Assembly: GCA_029202385.1 (NCBI GenBank)
Contig: CP119314.1
Coordinates: forward strand, 4,763,001 to 4,827,000
Origin: Candidatus Sphingomonas phytovorans
GTDB lineage: Bacteria; Pseudomonadota; Alphaproteobacteria; Sphingomonadales; Sphingomonadaceae
DNA: 64,000 nucleotides
Direction: 5' to 3'
Shown here: piece by piece, positions 34,850 to 44,402 of the stretch
How the letters are laid out: each line of letters starts with the position of its first letter
Position numbering within the stretch: position 1 is the stretch's first letter
Made by a program: the position numbers and the translations under genes
The notes under the pieces: generated by a model
Seen by the model: only the letters and a program-made list of their open reading frames with translations
What the model was told of the DNA's origin: nothing
The model's database searches: none

Positions 34850-35101
34850 TCAGGCGTGCGACGGGGCCAGATCGGCGGCCTCGCACCATCTGGCCCAGCC
34901 TTTTTCCACCTCGACCCGGGCTTCCTTCGCGCTGGCGACGTGGCCATCACATCGCGCCAGGCGATTCATGACGACGCCATCGAGCGTATACCACCAGGCG
35001 CTTGGGGCGTCCGTCAGGGTACCGATCATGCCAACGCAAAGGTCTCCGCTGAAGGCCCGCTCGGCATTTCCGAGGCTCTGGTCTAGCTCCCAACGCAACA
35101 T
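34850..35101 (-). CDS. Small hypothetical protein upstream of the eCIS operon
   Basis: 83 residues from ATG 35101, with GGAGAAG seven bases upstream; an upstream in-frame ATG at 35122 lacks such a site. The sequence has the composition of a real protein rather than an antisense shadow: WYTLDGVVMNRLARCDGHV, then SAKEARVEVEKGWARWCEAADL. This W-rich start plus a C-terminal helix of type EAKxAVExxW resembles short alphaproteobacterial proteins often found on mobile DNA and phages. It lies 199 bases before the tape-measure gene on the same strand. The 34651-34849 gap holds no other gene; it probably contains the operon promoter, which I cannot pinpoint. Function unknown. Confidence 0.6.
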   Translation of the reverse strand: MLRWELDQSLGNAERAFSGDLCVGMIGTLTDAPSAWWYTLDGVVMNRLARCDGHVASAKEARVEVEKGWARWCEAADLAPSHA

Positions 35102-35304
35102 CGTTTTCTTCTCCGCCAACAATCGGCCAACAAATGGCCAATTTTCAGGTGTGTTACCTCATTGAGGTGCCGCACCGGCCACGCGTTCGCGCACTCCGGA
35201 ATCTGACGCGATTGTCAATGCCGGGGTGTGTCGGCGGCGGCCGATTTCGGTTCGAAAGTGACCTCTTTCGTTGCGTCTGCACCCGCTTCGACTAGGAAGG
35301 GTGC

Positions 35305-37260
35305 ATGAGGAGATCCGGTTTTAACATGAATCCCGATTTCAAAACGCCGTTGTTGGATACGGTGATCACGCCTGCGGATTTGCGCGGGTTACCTGTGGCG
35401 AAGCTGCGGCAGCTGGCGGATGAGCTGCGTGCGGAGACGATAGCGGCGGTTGGGGTGACGGGAGGTCACCTTGGTTCTGGTCTTGGCGTGGTGGAGCTGA
35501 CGACGGCGATCCATTACGTGTTCGAGACGCCGCGAGACCGGCTGATCTGGGATGTCGGGCACCAATGCTATCCGCACAAGATCCTGACGGGGCGGCGAGA
35601 CCGGATCCGGACGCTTCGGGCTGGCGGCGGGCTGAGCGGTTTCACGAAGCGCAGCGAGAGCGAGTATGACCCGTTCGGCGCGGCGCACAGCTCGACCTCG
35701 ATTTCGGCGGCGCTCGGCTTTGCGATCGCGAACAAGATCAAGGGGGAGCCGGGCAAGGCGATCGCGGTGATCGGGGACGGGGCGATGTCGGCGGGCATGG
35801 CCTATGAGGCGATGAACAACGCTGAAGGGGCGGGCAACCGTCTGGTCGTGATCCTGAACGACAACGACATGTCGATCGCGCCGCCGGTTGGCGGGTTGTC
35901 GGCGTATCTGTCGCGGATCGTGTCGAGCCGCGAGTTCCTGAGCCTGAGGGAGCTGGCGCGTCGCTTTGCGCGCAAGCTGCCGCGTCCGCTGCATTCGGCG
36001 GCGAAGAAGACGGATTCGTTCGCGCGCGGGATGGCGATGGGCGGGACCTTGTTCGAGGAACTGGGCTTTTATTATGTTGGTCCGGTCGACGGGCACAATC
36101 TGGACCAGCTGATCCCGGTGCTGGAGAATGTGCGCGATGCCGAGGAAGGCCCGATCCTGGTCCATGTGGTGACCAAGAAGGGCAAGGGCTATGCGCCGGC
36201 GGAAGCGGCGGCGGACAAATATCACGGGGTGCAGAAGTTCGACGTGATCACCGGCGCGCAGGCCAAGGCGCCGCCGGGGCCGCCGGCGTACCAGAATGTG
36301 TTCGGCGCGGCGCTGGTCGCCGAGGCGGCGAGCGATGCGAGGATCTGCGCGATCACGGCGGCGATGCCGTCGGGGACCGGGCTGGACAAGTTCGCGGCGG
36401 CCTATCCGGACCGGTTCTTCGATGTCGGCATCGCCGAGCAGCATGCGGTGACGTTCGCGGCGGGTCTTGCCGCGCAGGGGATGCGGCCGTTCTGCGCGAT
36501 CTACTCGACGTTCCTGCAGCGGGCGTACGACCAGGTGGTGCACGACGTGGCGATCCAGAACCTGCCGGTCAGGTTCGCGATCGACCGGGCCGGTCTGGTC
36601 GGGGCCGACGGGGCGACCCATGCGGGCAGCTTCGACGTGACCTATCTGGCGACCCTGCCGAACTTCGTGGTGATGGCGGCGGCCGACGAGGCGGAGCTAG
36701 TGCACATGACGCATACCTGCGTCCATCACGACTCAGGGCCGATCGCGGTGCGCTATCCGCGCGGCAACGGCACCGGGGTGGCGCTGCCCGAGGTTCCCGA
36801 CCTGCTGGAGATCGGCAAGGGTCGGATCGTGCGCACGGGGCACAAGGTGGCGATCCTGTCGCTGGGGACGCGGCTCGGCGAGGCGCTGAAGGCGGCTGAC
36901 GCGCTCGATGCGCGGGGGCTGTCGACGACGGTAGCCGATCTTCGGTTCGTGAAGCCGCTCGACGAGGCGCTGATCCGCAAGCTGCTGAGCACGCATGAGG
37001 TTGCGGTGACGATCGAGGAAGGCGCCATCGGCGGGCTCGGCGCGCATGTGCTGACCCTGGCGAGCGACACCGGGCTGGTCGATGCTGGCCTGAAGATCCG
37101 CACCCTGCGCCTGCCCGACACCTTCCAGGACCAGGACAAACCCGAGAAACAATATGCCGAGGCTGGCCTCGATGCCGACGCCATCGTCGATACCGTCCTC
37201 AAGGCCCTCCGACACAATTCAGGGAGCCTCATCGAAGAAGCGCGCCGCGATGCTGTCTGA
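35305..37260 (+). CDS. dxs: 1-deoxy-D-xylulose-5-phosphate synthase
   Basis: 651 residues from ATG 35305, preceded by AGGAAGG at a good distance; ATG 35326 is an alternative start. Dxs joins pyruvate and glyceraldehyde 3-phosphate with thiamine diphosphate to make DXP, the first step of the MEP isoprenoid pathway. Visible motifs: [16 protein letters not shown] (about 49-64), the TPP site [18 protein letters not shown], the catalytic Glu region [17 protein letters not shown] and the transketolase C-domain ending in a long helix. Placed at the head of the hopanoid cluster it boosts precursor supply, as in other sphingomonads and Zymomonas. The 203-base gap before it (35102-35304) probably holds its promoter. 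Confidence 0.97.
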   Translation: MRRSGFNMNPDFKTPLLDTVITPADLRGLPVAKLRQLADELRAETIAAVGVTGGHLGSGLGVVELTTAIHYVFETPRDRLIWDVGHQCYPHKILTGRRDRIRTLRAGGGLSGFTKRSESEYDPFGAAHSSTSISAALGFAIANKIKGEPGKAIAVIGDGAMSAGMAYEAMNNAEGAGNRLVVILNDNDMSIAPPVGGLSAYLSRIVSSREFLSLRELARRFARKLPRPLHSAAKKTDSFARGMAMGGTLFEELGFYYVGPVDGHNLDQLIPVLENVRDAEEGPILVHVVTKKGKGYAPAEAAADKYHGVQKFDVITGAQAKAPPGPPAYQNVFGAALVAEAASDARICAITAAMPSGTGLDKFAAAYPDRFFDVGIAEQHAVTFAAGLAAQGMRPFCAIYSTFLQRAYDQVVHDVAIQNLPVRFAIDRAGLVGADGATHAGSFDVTYLATLPNFVVMAAADEAELVHMTHTCVHHDSGPIAVRYPRGNGTGVALPEVPDLLEIGKGRIVRTGHKVAILSLGTRLGEALKAADALDARGLSTTVADLRFVKPLDEALIRKLLSTHEVAVTIEEGAIGGLGAHVLTLASDTGLVDAGLKIRTLRLPDTFQDQDKPEKQYAEAGLDADAIVDTVLKALRHNSGSLIEEARRDAV

Positions 37261-37717
37261 CCGGGTGCGAGCCGCGATTGTCGTCGCGATCGGCTTCATC
37301 GGCGTTGCCGCGGCGCCGGCGCCTACCGGCACGCTGACCCTGCGGATCGACAATGTCCGCAATTCGACCGGCGTGGTCCATGTCGATATCTGTCCCCAGG
37401 CGCAGTTCCTGAAGGACGATTGTCCCTATGTCGGGGATGCGCAGGCACATGCCGGCGTTACGGTGGTCACCGTCCACAACCTGCCGCCCGGCCGTTATGC
37501 GGCGCAGATATTCCATGACGAGAATCGCAACAAGAAGGTCGATCGCGCACTGTTCGGCGTCCCCAAGGAAGGGGTCGGGTTCTCGAACGATGCCCGGATA
37601 AGCCTCGGGCCGCCGAAATGGGCTGATGCCGTGTTCGCCTTCAACGGCGGAGAACAGACGATCGGGTTGAAGATGCGCTATTTCCTGGGTCCCTCCGGAC
37701 CGGCAAAGGCGCGCTGA
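37250..37717 (+). CDS. DUF2141 secreted protein
   Basis: 155 residues; ATG 37250 overlaps the dxs end by 11 bases, so translation is coupled. An N-terminal hydrophobic segment (about 8-22) looks like a signal peptide. The mature part matches DUF2141: [64 protein letters not shown]. The DENRNKKVD stretch resembles a calcium-type loop. Function is unknown; the position between dxs and hpnN suggests a periplasmic partner in hopanoid or envelope biology, which is inference. Confidence 0.88.
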   Translation: MLSDRVRAAIVVAIGFIGVAAAPAPTGTLTLRIDNVRNSTGVVHVDICPQAQFLKDDCPYVGDAQAHAGVTVVTVHNLPPGRYAAQIFHDENRNKKVDRALFGVPKEGVGFSNDARISLGPPKWADAVFAFNGGEQTIGLKMRYFLGPSGPAKAR

Positions 37718-37721
37718 GCGA

Positions 37722-40325
37722 ATGCGTTCGCCGATTCCCGCGATCGTCTCCGCCAGTGTCCGCCGTCCCTGGCTGACGCTGCTGCTGTCCGTGGTGCTGG
37801 CGGGACTGGCGCTCCTCTATACAGCAGCGCGGTTCGACATGACGACCGATACCGGGGCGTTGATCTCGCCCGATATCGACTGGCGCAAGCAGGAACGGGC
37901 CATGGAGGCAGCGTTTCCGCAACTGCGCGACGTGATGGTGGTGGTGATCGACGGCCAGACACCCGAGCTGGCCGAGGATGCGGCGGCGCAGCTGGCGGTC
38001 GGGCTTGCGGCGGACAAGGCGCATTTTCGGCTGGTGCGCCGGCCCGATGGTGGGGATTTCTTCGCCCGTGAAGGCCTGTTGTTCGGATCGCGCGAGGATG
38101 TCCGGCAGGCGATGGCATCGCTGATCGAGGCGCAACCGATGCTTGGGCCGCTTGCCGCCGATCCGTCGCTGCGCGGCGTGAACGGTGCGCTGTCGACGAT
38201 GCTCGACGGCGTCGAGGCGAAGGCGGCGACGCTTGGCCAGATCGACCGGCCGATGCGCGCGCTGGCCGAGGCGACCGAGCGGTCGCTTGACGGCAAGCCG
38301 AGCTATTTCTCGTGGCAGCAATTGTTCGCGACTGGCGCAGGGCCGCTCAGTCCGCCCAAACGCCGCCTGATCCTGGCCCAGCCGATCCTCGATCATGGCG
38401 CGCTGATGCCGGGCGAGGCGGCGAGCGACGCGGTCCATGCCGCCGCCGCTGCGCTGAAGCTCGATGCCGCGCACGGCGTCAGCGTTCGGCTGACCGGCGA
38501 GGTGCCGCTCGCCGACGAGGAATTCGCAACGCTGCAGGAGAATATCGGCGCGGTCGGAATGGTCATGCTCGGCGCGATGCTGCTGACCCTGTGGTTCGCG
38601 ACCCGGTCGGTGCGGCTGGTCGCGGCGATTTTCGGCACGATCGTGCTTGGGCTGATCGTCACCCTTGCGGTGGGGCTGTTCGCGGTCGGGCGCCTCAACC
38701 TGATCTCGGTCGCCTTCATCCCGCTGTTCGTCGGCCTCGGCGTCGATTTCGGCATCCAGATTTGCGTGCGCTACAATGCTGAACGTGTGGCGGGGCTGGC
38801 TCCTGCGGCTGCGTTGCAGGCCGCAGCCGCTGCATTGGGCGCGCCGCTGCTGCTGGCGGCTGGGGCTGTATTCCTCGGCTTCGGGGCGTTCCTGCCGACT
38901 GCCTATGTCGGCATCGCCGAACTGGGTGTGATCGCTGGCCTCGGCATGGTGATCGCGCTGCTGTTCAGCGTGACTCTCCTGCCCGCCCTGGTCCTGCTGC
39001 TCCGTCCGGGCGCGCCGCGCCGGGAGGTGGGTTTTGCCCAGTTCGCACCCGCCGACCGATTCCTCGAACAACGTCGCAAGGCAGTGCTCTGGGGGTTCGG
39101 CGTGTCGATGGTGGTCAGCATCGCGCTGCTTCCCTGGGTCGTGTTCGACTTCAACCCGCTTCACCTGCGCGATCCCAAGGCGCCGTCGATGCAGGCGCTG
39201 ACCGACCTGACCCGCGACCCCGACCGGACGCCGAACACGATCGATGTCCTCGCGCCGGATCCCCAGGCGGCGGCCGGCCTGGTGAAACGCCTGTCGGCGC
39301 TGCCCGAGGTCGGTCAGGTGATCTCGGTCGACAGCTTCGTGCCGGAGGACCAGCCGGCCAAGCTCGCCCTGATCCAGGACGCGTCGGTATTGCTCGACCT
39401 CACGCTCAACCCGTTCGATGTGGCAGCGGCGCCGGACGACGCGGCGCTGGTGGCGTCGCTCCGACAGGTGGCGGGCCGGTTGAAGGCAGTTCCCGGCACC
39501 GGGCAGGGTATGGCGGATGCGCGGCGCCTCGCCGTCGCGTTCGACCGACTGGCATCGGCCACGCCGGCCAAGCGCGCTGAAGTGAATGCGATGCTGTCAC
39601 GACCGCTGGCGGTCATGCTCGATCAGGTTCGCTTGGCCCTCCAGGCGGAGCCTGTCACGCGGGAAAACCTGCCATCGGATATGGTCCGGGACTGGATCGC
39701 GCCTGATGGCCGCGCCCGGCTGCAGGTCTTCCCCAGGGGGGATGGCAATGACAATCAGGTGATCAAGCGGTTCCGCACCGCCGTGGCGACGGTGACGCCG
39801 GCGATTTCCGGCCTTCCGGTCGCGACCCAGGCTGCCGCCTTTACGGTTGCCGGCGCGTTCGTGCAGGCCGGGGTGATCGCCTTCGTGCTGGTCAGCCTGT
39901 TGCTGCTGGCGGTTCTGCGCAACCTTCGCGAGGTGATGTTCACGCTGGCGCCGGTGATCCTCTCGATCTTCCTGACGCTGGCCACCTGCGTGCTGATCGG
40001 CCAGCCGATCAACTTCGCCAACATCATCGCCTTCCCGCTGCTGTTCGGCGTCGGCGTCGCCTTCCACATCTATTTCGTGATGGCGTGGCGGGGCGGGGCG
40101 ACCGACCTGCTCCAGTCGAGCCTGGCGCGCGCAGTGCTGTTCAGCGCGCTCGCCACGGGGACGGCGTTCGGCAGCCTGTGGCTTTCGCATCACCCGGGAA
40201 CGGCAAGCATGGGCAAGATCCTGATGATCTCGCTCATCTGGACGTTGATCTGCGCCCTGGTGTTCGAGCCGGCCCTGCTTGGCCCGCCGGAGAAGAAGGC
40301 CGCCGCGGAACCGACGCCAGCCTAG
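37722..40325 (+). CDS. hpnN: Hopanoid transporter HpnN (RND/MMPL type)
   Basis: 867 residues starting 4 bases after the DUF2141 stop. The topology is RND-like: one N-terminal helix (PWLTLLLSVVLAGLALLYTA), a large periplasmic loop (about 40-270), a block of membrane helices (about 275-430), a second loop (about 460-710) and a second helix block (about 715-855). VGLGVDFGIQI and GVGVAFHIYFVM are the matching helix-4 type segments of the two halves. HpnN moves hopanoids from inner to outer membrane in Rhodopseudomonas. The stop TAG shares a palindromic CTAG with the stop of the convergent mlaA-like gene. Confidence 0.94.
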   Translation: MRSPIPAIVSASVRRPWLTLLLSVVLAGLALLYTAARFDMTTDTGALISPDIDWRKQERAMEAAFPQLRDVMVVVIDGQTPELAEDAAAQLAVGLAADKAHFRLVRRPDGGDFFAREGLLFGSREDVRQAMASLIEAQPMLGPLAADPSLRGVNGALSTMLDGVEAKAATLGQIDRPMRALAEATERSLDGKPSYFSWQQLFATGAGPLSPPKRRLILAQPILDHGALMPGEAASDAVHAAAAALKLDAAHGVSVRLTGEVPLADEEFATLQENIGAVGMVMLGAMLLTLWFATRSVRLVAAIFGTIVLGLIVTLAVGLFAVGRLNLISVAFIPLFVGLGVDFGIQICVRYNAERVAGLAPAAALQAAAAALGAPLLLAAGAVFLGFGAFLPTAYVGIAELGVIAGLGMVIALLFSVTLLPALVLLLRPGAPRREVGFAQFAPADRFLEQRRKAVLWGFGVSMVVSIALLPWVVFDFNPLHLRDPKAPSMQALTDLTRDPDRTPNTIDVLAPDPQAAAGLVKRLSALPEVGQVISVDSFVPEDQPAKLALIQDASVLLDLTLNPFDVAAAPDDAALVASLRQVAGRLKAVPGTGQGMADARRLAVAFDRLASATPAKRAEVNAMLSRPLAVMLDQVRLALQAEPVTRENLPSDMVRDWIAPDGRARLQVFPRGDGNDNQVIKRFRTAVATVTPAISGLPVATQAAAFTVAGAFVQAGVIAFVLVSLLLLAVLRNLREVMFTLAPVILSIFLTLATCVLIGQPINFANIIAFPLLFGVGVAFHIYFVMAWRGGATDLLQSSLARAVLFSALATGTAFGSLWLSHHPGTASMGKILMISLIWTLICALVFEPALLGPPEKKAAAEPTPA

Positions 40326-41437
40326 GGATTATTGGCCGGTGCCGGCGTGGAGGCGGCCGGATCGGACAGCGGATCATTCAGAGGATTCGCCGGATCGGTC
40401 TTGTCGGCGCCGGGAGAGGGCGAGGGTGCAGGGGATGTCGCTGCCGGATCGTTCAGCGGATCGGCGAGCGGGCTTGCCGAGCTACCCGCCGGATCGCTGA
40501 GCGGGTCCTCGAGCGGATTTTCCCCCTGCGCGGCAGCGCCGCTGTGCAATGCCCGAATCTCGGCCGTGCGATTCTGGAGATAGACCGAACGCAGCGTCGC
40601 ATAGGGGTCGATCGCGCCGTCGAGGAGCGCCTTCATGTCGGCGTCCGATTCCGCGCGCTGGTCGAGTGCCGAGACGATCCCCTTTGGTACCTGGAATTGC
40701 CAGCGATCAAACGGTTTGCCCACGGCAACCGGCAGTACGAAGCCGTCGCCCTGGCCGCCGATCAGGTCGCGCAGGGTCGTCGGGCCGACAAAGGGCAGGA
40801 ACAGATACGGCCCCGGCCCGACGCCATAATAGGCCAGGGTATTGCCGAAGCCATTGTCGTGATGTGGCAGTCTGACGGCCGGCGTCTTCGCGACGTCGAC
40901 CAGGCCGCCGATGCCGATCGTCGAGTTGGCGAGGAAGCGCACCAGCGTCTTCACCGCCCGACCCGGCTTGAGCTGGAGCAGGTCGTTCAGGAAGACGATC
41001 GGTTCGTTCAGGTTGCTCAGGGCGTTGCGAAGGCCCGACCTGACCAGCTTGGGCACGACGTGCTTATAGGCCATCGCCGCCGGCCGGATGAACTTCCGGT
41101 CGGTTTTCTGGAAGGTCGAGAACATCTTCCGATTGAAATTTTCCAGCGGGTCGCCAGGCGCGCGCTCAATAGTCCGGATCGCTACTGGAGCCGTCGTGGT
41201 GGGGGCGATGGCGGAATCGATCAGCGGCCCGGGCAGGGCCGGGTCGAGGGCCGGGTCCATTGCCTTGGCCGGAGCGGGTGGGGTGGAATTCGGCCCGGAC
41301 TCAGGTGTCGCAACCGTTTGTTGCGGCTCGGCCGCAGGCGAAACCTGCGCTGGCGGCGCAGGCTGCAAGGGGGCGACGGGTTGCTCCGGCGACGCGCCAA
41401 GCAGCGCGATCGCCGGCAGAACGAGTCCGACGCTCAA
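40322..41437 (-). CDS. MlaA/VacJ-family protein with repetitive C-terminus
   Basis: 371 residues. The start is a TTG (41437) overlapping the hpnM TGA as TTGA. Residues 95-310 match MlaA: DPLENFNRKMFSTFQKTDRKFIRP, NALSNLNEPIVFLNDLLQ, FLANSTIGIGGLVDVA, FGNTLAYYGVGPGPYLFLPFVGPTTLRD. MlaA sits in the outer membrane and removes phospholipid from its outer leaflet, working with a periplasmic MlaC-like carrier (here HpnM, the upstream gene). The N-terminus has a hydrophobic segment but no lipobox Cys, unlike typical MlaA. The last 65 residues repeat a NPLNDPLSDPA-type unit. Pairing with hpnM and hpnN suggests hopanoid or lipid transport. Confidence 0.9.
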   Translation of the reverse strand: MSVGLVLPAIALLGASPEQPVAPLQPAPPAQVSPAAEPQQTVATPESGPNSTPPAPAKAMDPALDPALPGPLIDSAIAPTTTAPVAIRTIERAPGDPLENFNRKMFSTFQKTDRKFIRPAAMAYKHVVPKLVRSGLRNALSNLNEPIVFLNDLLQLKPGRAVKTLVRFLANSTIGIGGLVDVAKTPAVRLPHHDNGFGNTLAYYGVGPGPYLFLPFVGPTTLRDLIGGQGDGFVLPVAVGKPFDRWQFQVPKGIVSALDQRAESDADMKALLDGAIDPYATLRSVYLQNRTAEIRALHSGAAAQGENPLEDPLSDPAGSSASPLADPLNDPAATSPAPSPSPGADKTDPANPLNDPLSDPAASTPAPANNP

Positions 41438-42039
41438 TTGCCACCCTTGGCAGCCAGTTCGTCCAGGTGACGGATCAACGCTTTCGCGCCGCCCGTGGCC
41501 AATACGCGGGAAAAATCGGACCGGCGGGTGGCAAGCTGGCTGATCGCGTTGCGATAGAAGACGTCGACGATCTTCCAGCCCCCGCCGCTCGCGCGTAGGC
41601 GATAGGCGATCGGGACCGGCGCCTCGCCTGACTGTATCAGGTTGGTGCGGACCAGTTTGTCGGTCCCGCGAGTCTCGACGGTAGGCTCTACGGTGAATTT
41701 CTCGCCGGAGAACGAATCGAAGTTCGTGGCATATTGCCCGATCACCATGCGCCGGAAGGCGGCGACCAGGGCGGTCTGGTCCGCCGGGGCGATCCCGTTC
41801 CAGCCGGTGCCGACCGTCAGCCGGGTCATCAGCGGCACGTCATAGACCCGGTCAACGACCGGGCCGATCGCTGCCGCGCGGCCCCGCACGCCCATCGTCT
41901 TGCCGCCCTTCATGATCGAGACGAGCCCGTCGCAGAGCGCCTGAACCGGCGCGCGGGCAGGGTCGCTGGCCTGGGCCTGGGCGGCCGAAGCCGGCGCGAC
42001 GAGCGCGGCAATGAGGAGGACGGGGGACAGGTTGCGCAT
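41434..42039 (-). CDS. hpnM: HpnM, MlaC/Ttg2D-like periplasmic lipid carrier
   Basis: 201 residues from ATG 42039. A clear signal peptide (LLIAALVAPASAAQAQA) is followed by the MlaC/toluene-tolerance fold: VVDRVYDVPLMTRLTVG, FRRMVIGQYATNFDSFSGEKF, then a beta-sheet part with RLRASGGGWKIVDVFYRNAIS. The family binds lipids in the periplasm and shuttles them between membranes. HpnM is the hopanoid-cluster version. It is followed, with a four-base overlap, by the MlaA-like gene and faces ispH across 227 bases (42040-42266) that must hold both promoters; no clear boxes are visible there. Confidence 0.92.
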   Translation of the reverse strand: MRNLSPVLLIAALVAPASAAQAQASDPARAPVQALCDGLVSIMKGGKTMGVRGRAAAIGPVVDRVYDVPLMTRLTVGTGWNGIAPADQTALVAAFRRMVIGQYATNFDSFSGEKFTVEPTVETRGTDKLVRTNLIQSGEAPVPIAYRLRASGGGWKIVDVFYRNAISQLATRRSDFSRVLATGGAKALIRHLDELAAKGGN

Positions 42040-42266
42040 CTTCTACTCGCTCCATTTTCTGCCCCGGACGCGATGTATCGGCGCTGTGGCCCAAAATCCA
42101 CCCTTCTTGAAAAGATAGGGCCGAAAGGCGACGTTCCGGCACCTCCTTGTGCTTTTATACCTTTTGCTTCGGTCGCCGCGTCGCTATCTCCTGCGTGCAA
42201 CAGCGAAGGGATGTCGCTGGAGCGGGGGCTGGTGCAGGACTAGTACGGGGACTGGGCACGAGTTTG

Positions 42267-43247
42267 ATGACCGCCAATAACAATGCTGTGCTTCGTGTGA
42301 TCCTGGCCAAGCCACGGGGCTTTTGCGCCGGGGTGGTCCGGGCGATCGATATCGTTGAACGTGCCCTCGATCTCTATGGCGCGCCGGTCTATGTCCGGCA
42401 CGAGATCGTTCACAACAGGCATGTCGTGAACAAGCTAAGGAGCAAAGGGGCGATCTTCGTCGACGAACTGGCCGAGATTCCGGCCGGCGCGCCGACCATT
42501 TTCAGCGCGCATGGCGTCGCCAGGTCAGTGCAGGACGAGGCGCGGCTGCGCGACCTGCCGGTGCTCGACGCGACCTGCCCGCTCGTCACCAAGGTTCATG
42601 TCCAGGGGCGCCGCTACGCCAAGGCTGGCCGCACCCTGATCCTGATTGGCCATGCCGGTCATGCCGAGGTCGAGGGCACGATGGGGCAGGTCGATGCGCC
42701 GATCCACCTCGTCTCGACCGCGGCGGAAGTCGATGCGCTGCCGCTGCCGACGGATACGCCGGTCGCCTATGTCACCCAGACCACGCTCAGCGTCGACGAT
42801 ACGCGCAGCGTGATCGCCGCGCTCGGCGCGCGGTTCAGCGATGTGCAGGGCCCCGACGTCTCGGAAATCTGCTACGCTACCCAGAATCGCCAGACGGCGG
42901 TGCGCGATCTTGCGCGGGTCAGCGAGCTGCTGATCGTGGTCGGGGCGGAGAACAGCTCCAATTCCAACAGGTTGCGCGAGATCGGCGTGGAGATGGGCGT
43001 GCCCAGCTATCTCGTCGCTGACGGCAGCGGCGTCGATCCGGCGTGGCTCGAGGGTGTCGACGCGGTCGGCATCACGGCGGGGGCTTCGGCGCCCGACGAG
43101 CTGGTCGATGACGTCATCGCCGCGCTCGCACGGTTGCGGCGGATCGAGGTGTCGCAGCTTGACGGCGTCGAGGAAAACATCGAGTTCAGCCTGCCGCCGG
43201 AACTCAGGAACGTGACGCCGCGCGCTGCCGCCGCAATGGCCAAATAG
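42267..43247 (+). CDS. ispH: 4-hydroxy-3-methylbut-2-enyl diphosphate reductase
   Basis: 326 residues from ATG 42267 (a TTG stands just upstream). IspH performs the last MEP step, reducing HMBPP to IPP and DMAPP with a 4Fe-4S cluster. The three conserved cysteines are seen in [17 protein letters not shown] and [12 protein letters not shown]. The substrate His residues are in VRHEIVHN and FSAHGVA, and the SNSNRLREI and ENSSNSNR region is also present. Length is normal. Together with dxs it brackets the hopanoid cluster with both ends of the precursor pathway. hpnH follows after nine bases, so the two are probably cotranscribed. Confidence 0.97.
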   Translation: MTANNNAVLRVILAKPRGFCAGVVRAIDIVERALDLYGAPVYVRHEIVHNRHVVNKLRSKGAIFVDELAEIPAGAPTIFSAHGVARSVQDEARLRDLPVLDATCPLVTKVHVQGRRYAKAGRTLILIGHAGHAEVEGTMGQVDAPIHLVSTAAEVDALPLPTDTPVAYVTQTTLSVDDTRSVIAALGARFSDVQGPDVSEICYATQNRQTAVRDLARVSELLIVVGAENSSNSNRLREIGVEMGVPSYLVADGSGVDPAWLEGVDAVGITAGASAPDELVDDVIAALARLRRIEVSQLDGVEENIEFSLPPELRNVTPRAAAAMAK

Positions 43248-43256
43248 GACAGATCC

Positions 43257-44402
43257 ATGAGTCTCCCGCTCTCGCCCCTCGTCCGCATCGGTGCGTACAC
43301 CGTCAAGCAGCACATCAAGGGCGGACGCTATCCGCTGGTGCTGATGCTTGAACCGCTGTTGCGCTGCAATCTGGCCTGTCCCGGTTGCGGCAAGATCGAT
43401 TATCCCGATGCGATCCTCAACCAGCGGCTCAGCTTCGATCAGTGCATGGAGGCGATCGACGAGTGCGGCGCGCCTGCGGTGTCGATCGCGGGCGGCGAGC
43501 CGCTGCTCCATCGCGACATGCCGAAGATCGTGCAGGGCTATATCGCGAAGAAGAAGTTCGTCATTCTCTGCACCAACGCGTTGCTGCTGAAGAAGAAGAT
43601 CGACGACTACGCGCCGTCGCCCTTCTTCACCTGGTCGATCCATCTCGATGGCGACAAGGGCATGCACGATCACGCGGTCGATCAGGACGGCACCTATGAG
43701 GTGGCGATCGAAGCGATCGAACTGGCCAAGGCGAGGGGTTTCCGCGTCCAGGTCAACTGCACCGTGTTCGACGGCGCCTCACCCGACCGGCTTGCCGGTT
43801 TCTTCGACGAGATGCAGAAGCGCGGCGTCGAGATCACCATCTCGCCCGGCTATGCCTATGAGCGCGCCGCTGACCAGGACCATTTCCTGAACCGTACCCG
43901 CACCAAGCAGTTCTTCCGCGACGTGTTCGCGAAGGGCGATGGCGGCAAGAAATGGACCTTCACCAATTCGCCGCTGTTCCTCGACTTCCTCGCCGGCAAC
44001 CAGAGCTATGAATGCACGCCCTGGTCGATGCCGCTGCGCACCGTCTTCGGCTGGCAGAAGCCCTGCTATCTGGTCGGCGAAGGCTATGTGCAGAGCTTCA
44101 AGGAACTGATGGAAGGCACCGAATGGGACGATTACGGCGTCGGCAAGTACGAGAAATGCGCCGACTGCATGGTCCATTGCGGGTTCGAGGGCACGGCTGC
44201 GACTGATTCGATCCGCCATCCGCTGAAGATGTTCGCGATCGGGCGCAAGGGCGTGCGGACGAGCGGGCCGATGGCGCAGGACATCGACCTCAGCAACCAG
44301 CGCCCGGCACAGGATGTTCACTCATCGCATGTCGAGCGGGAGCTCGAGATCATCCGCAAGGCGAATCCCAAGGCCAGCAAGCACGTCGCGAACGCGGCGT
44401 AA
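43257..44402 (+). CDS. hpnH: HpnH, radical SAM adenosylhopane synthase
   Basis: 381 residues. The radical SAM cluster motif is CNLACPGC (Cys37, Cys41, Cys44), followed by the AdoMet-binding AGGEPLLH near 81-88. Other cysteines toward the end (EKCADCMVHCGFEG) match the family. HpnH joins the 5'-deoxyadenosyl group to diploptene to give adenosylhopane, the first side-chain step. The protein is cytoplasmic and acts at the membrane. Its last 81 bases overlap the end of hpnG on the other strand (44322-44402). Confidence 0.97.
   Translation: MSLPLSPLVRIGAYTVKQHIKGGRYPLVLMLEPLLRCNLACPGCGKIDYPDAILNQRLSFDQCMEAIDECGAPAVSIAGGEPLLHRDMPKIVQGYIAKKKFVILCTNALLLKKKIDDYAPSPFFTWSIHLDGDKGMHDHAVDQDGTYEVAIEAIELAKARGFRVQVNCTVFDGASPDRLAGFFDEMQKRGVEITISPGYAYERAADQDHFLNRTRTKQFFRDVFAKGDGGKKWTFTNSPLFLDFLAGNQSYECTPWSMPLRTVFGWQKPCYLVGEGYVQSFKELMEGTEWDDYGVGKYEKCADCMVHCGFEGTAATDSIRHPLKMFAIGRKGVRTSGPMAQDIDLSNQRPAQDVHSSHVERELEIIRKANPKASKHVANAA

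Noticed and set aside
34630..34971. Small + strand genes between the injection locus and dxs
   Set aside because: The frames are Arg/Pro/Ser-rich, lack ribosome-binding sites and overlap the better-supported minus-strand gene at 34850-35101.
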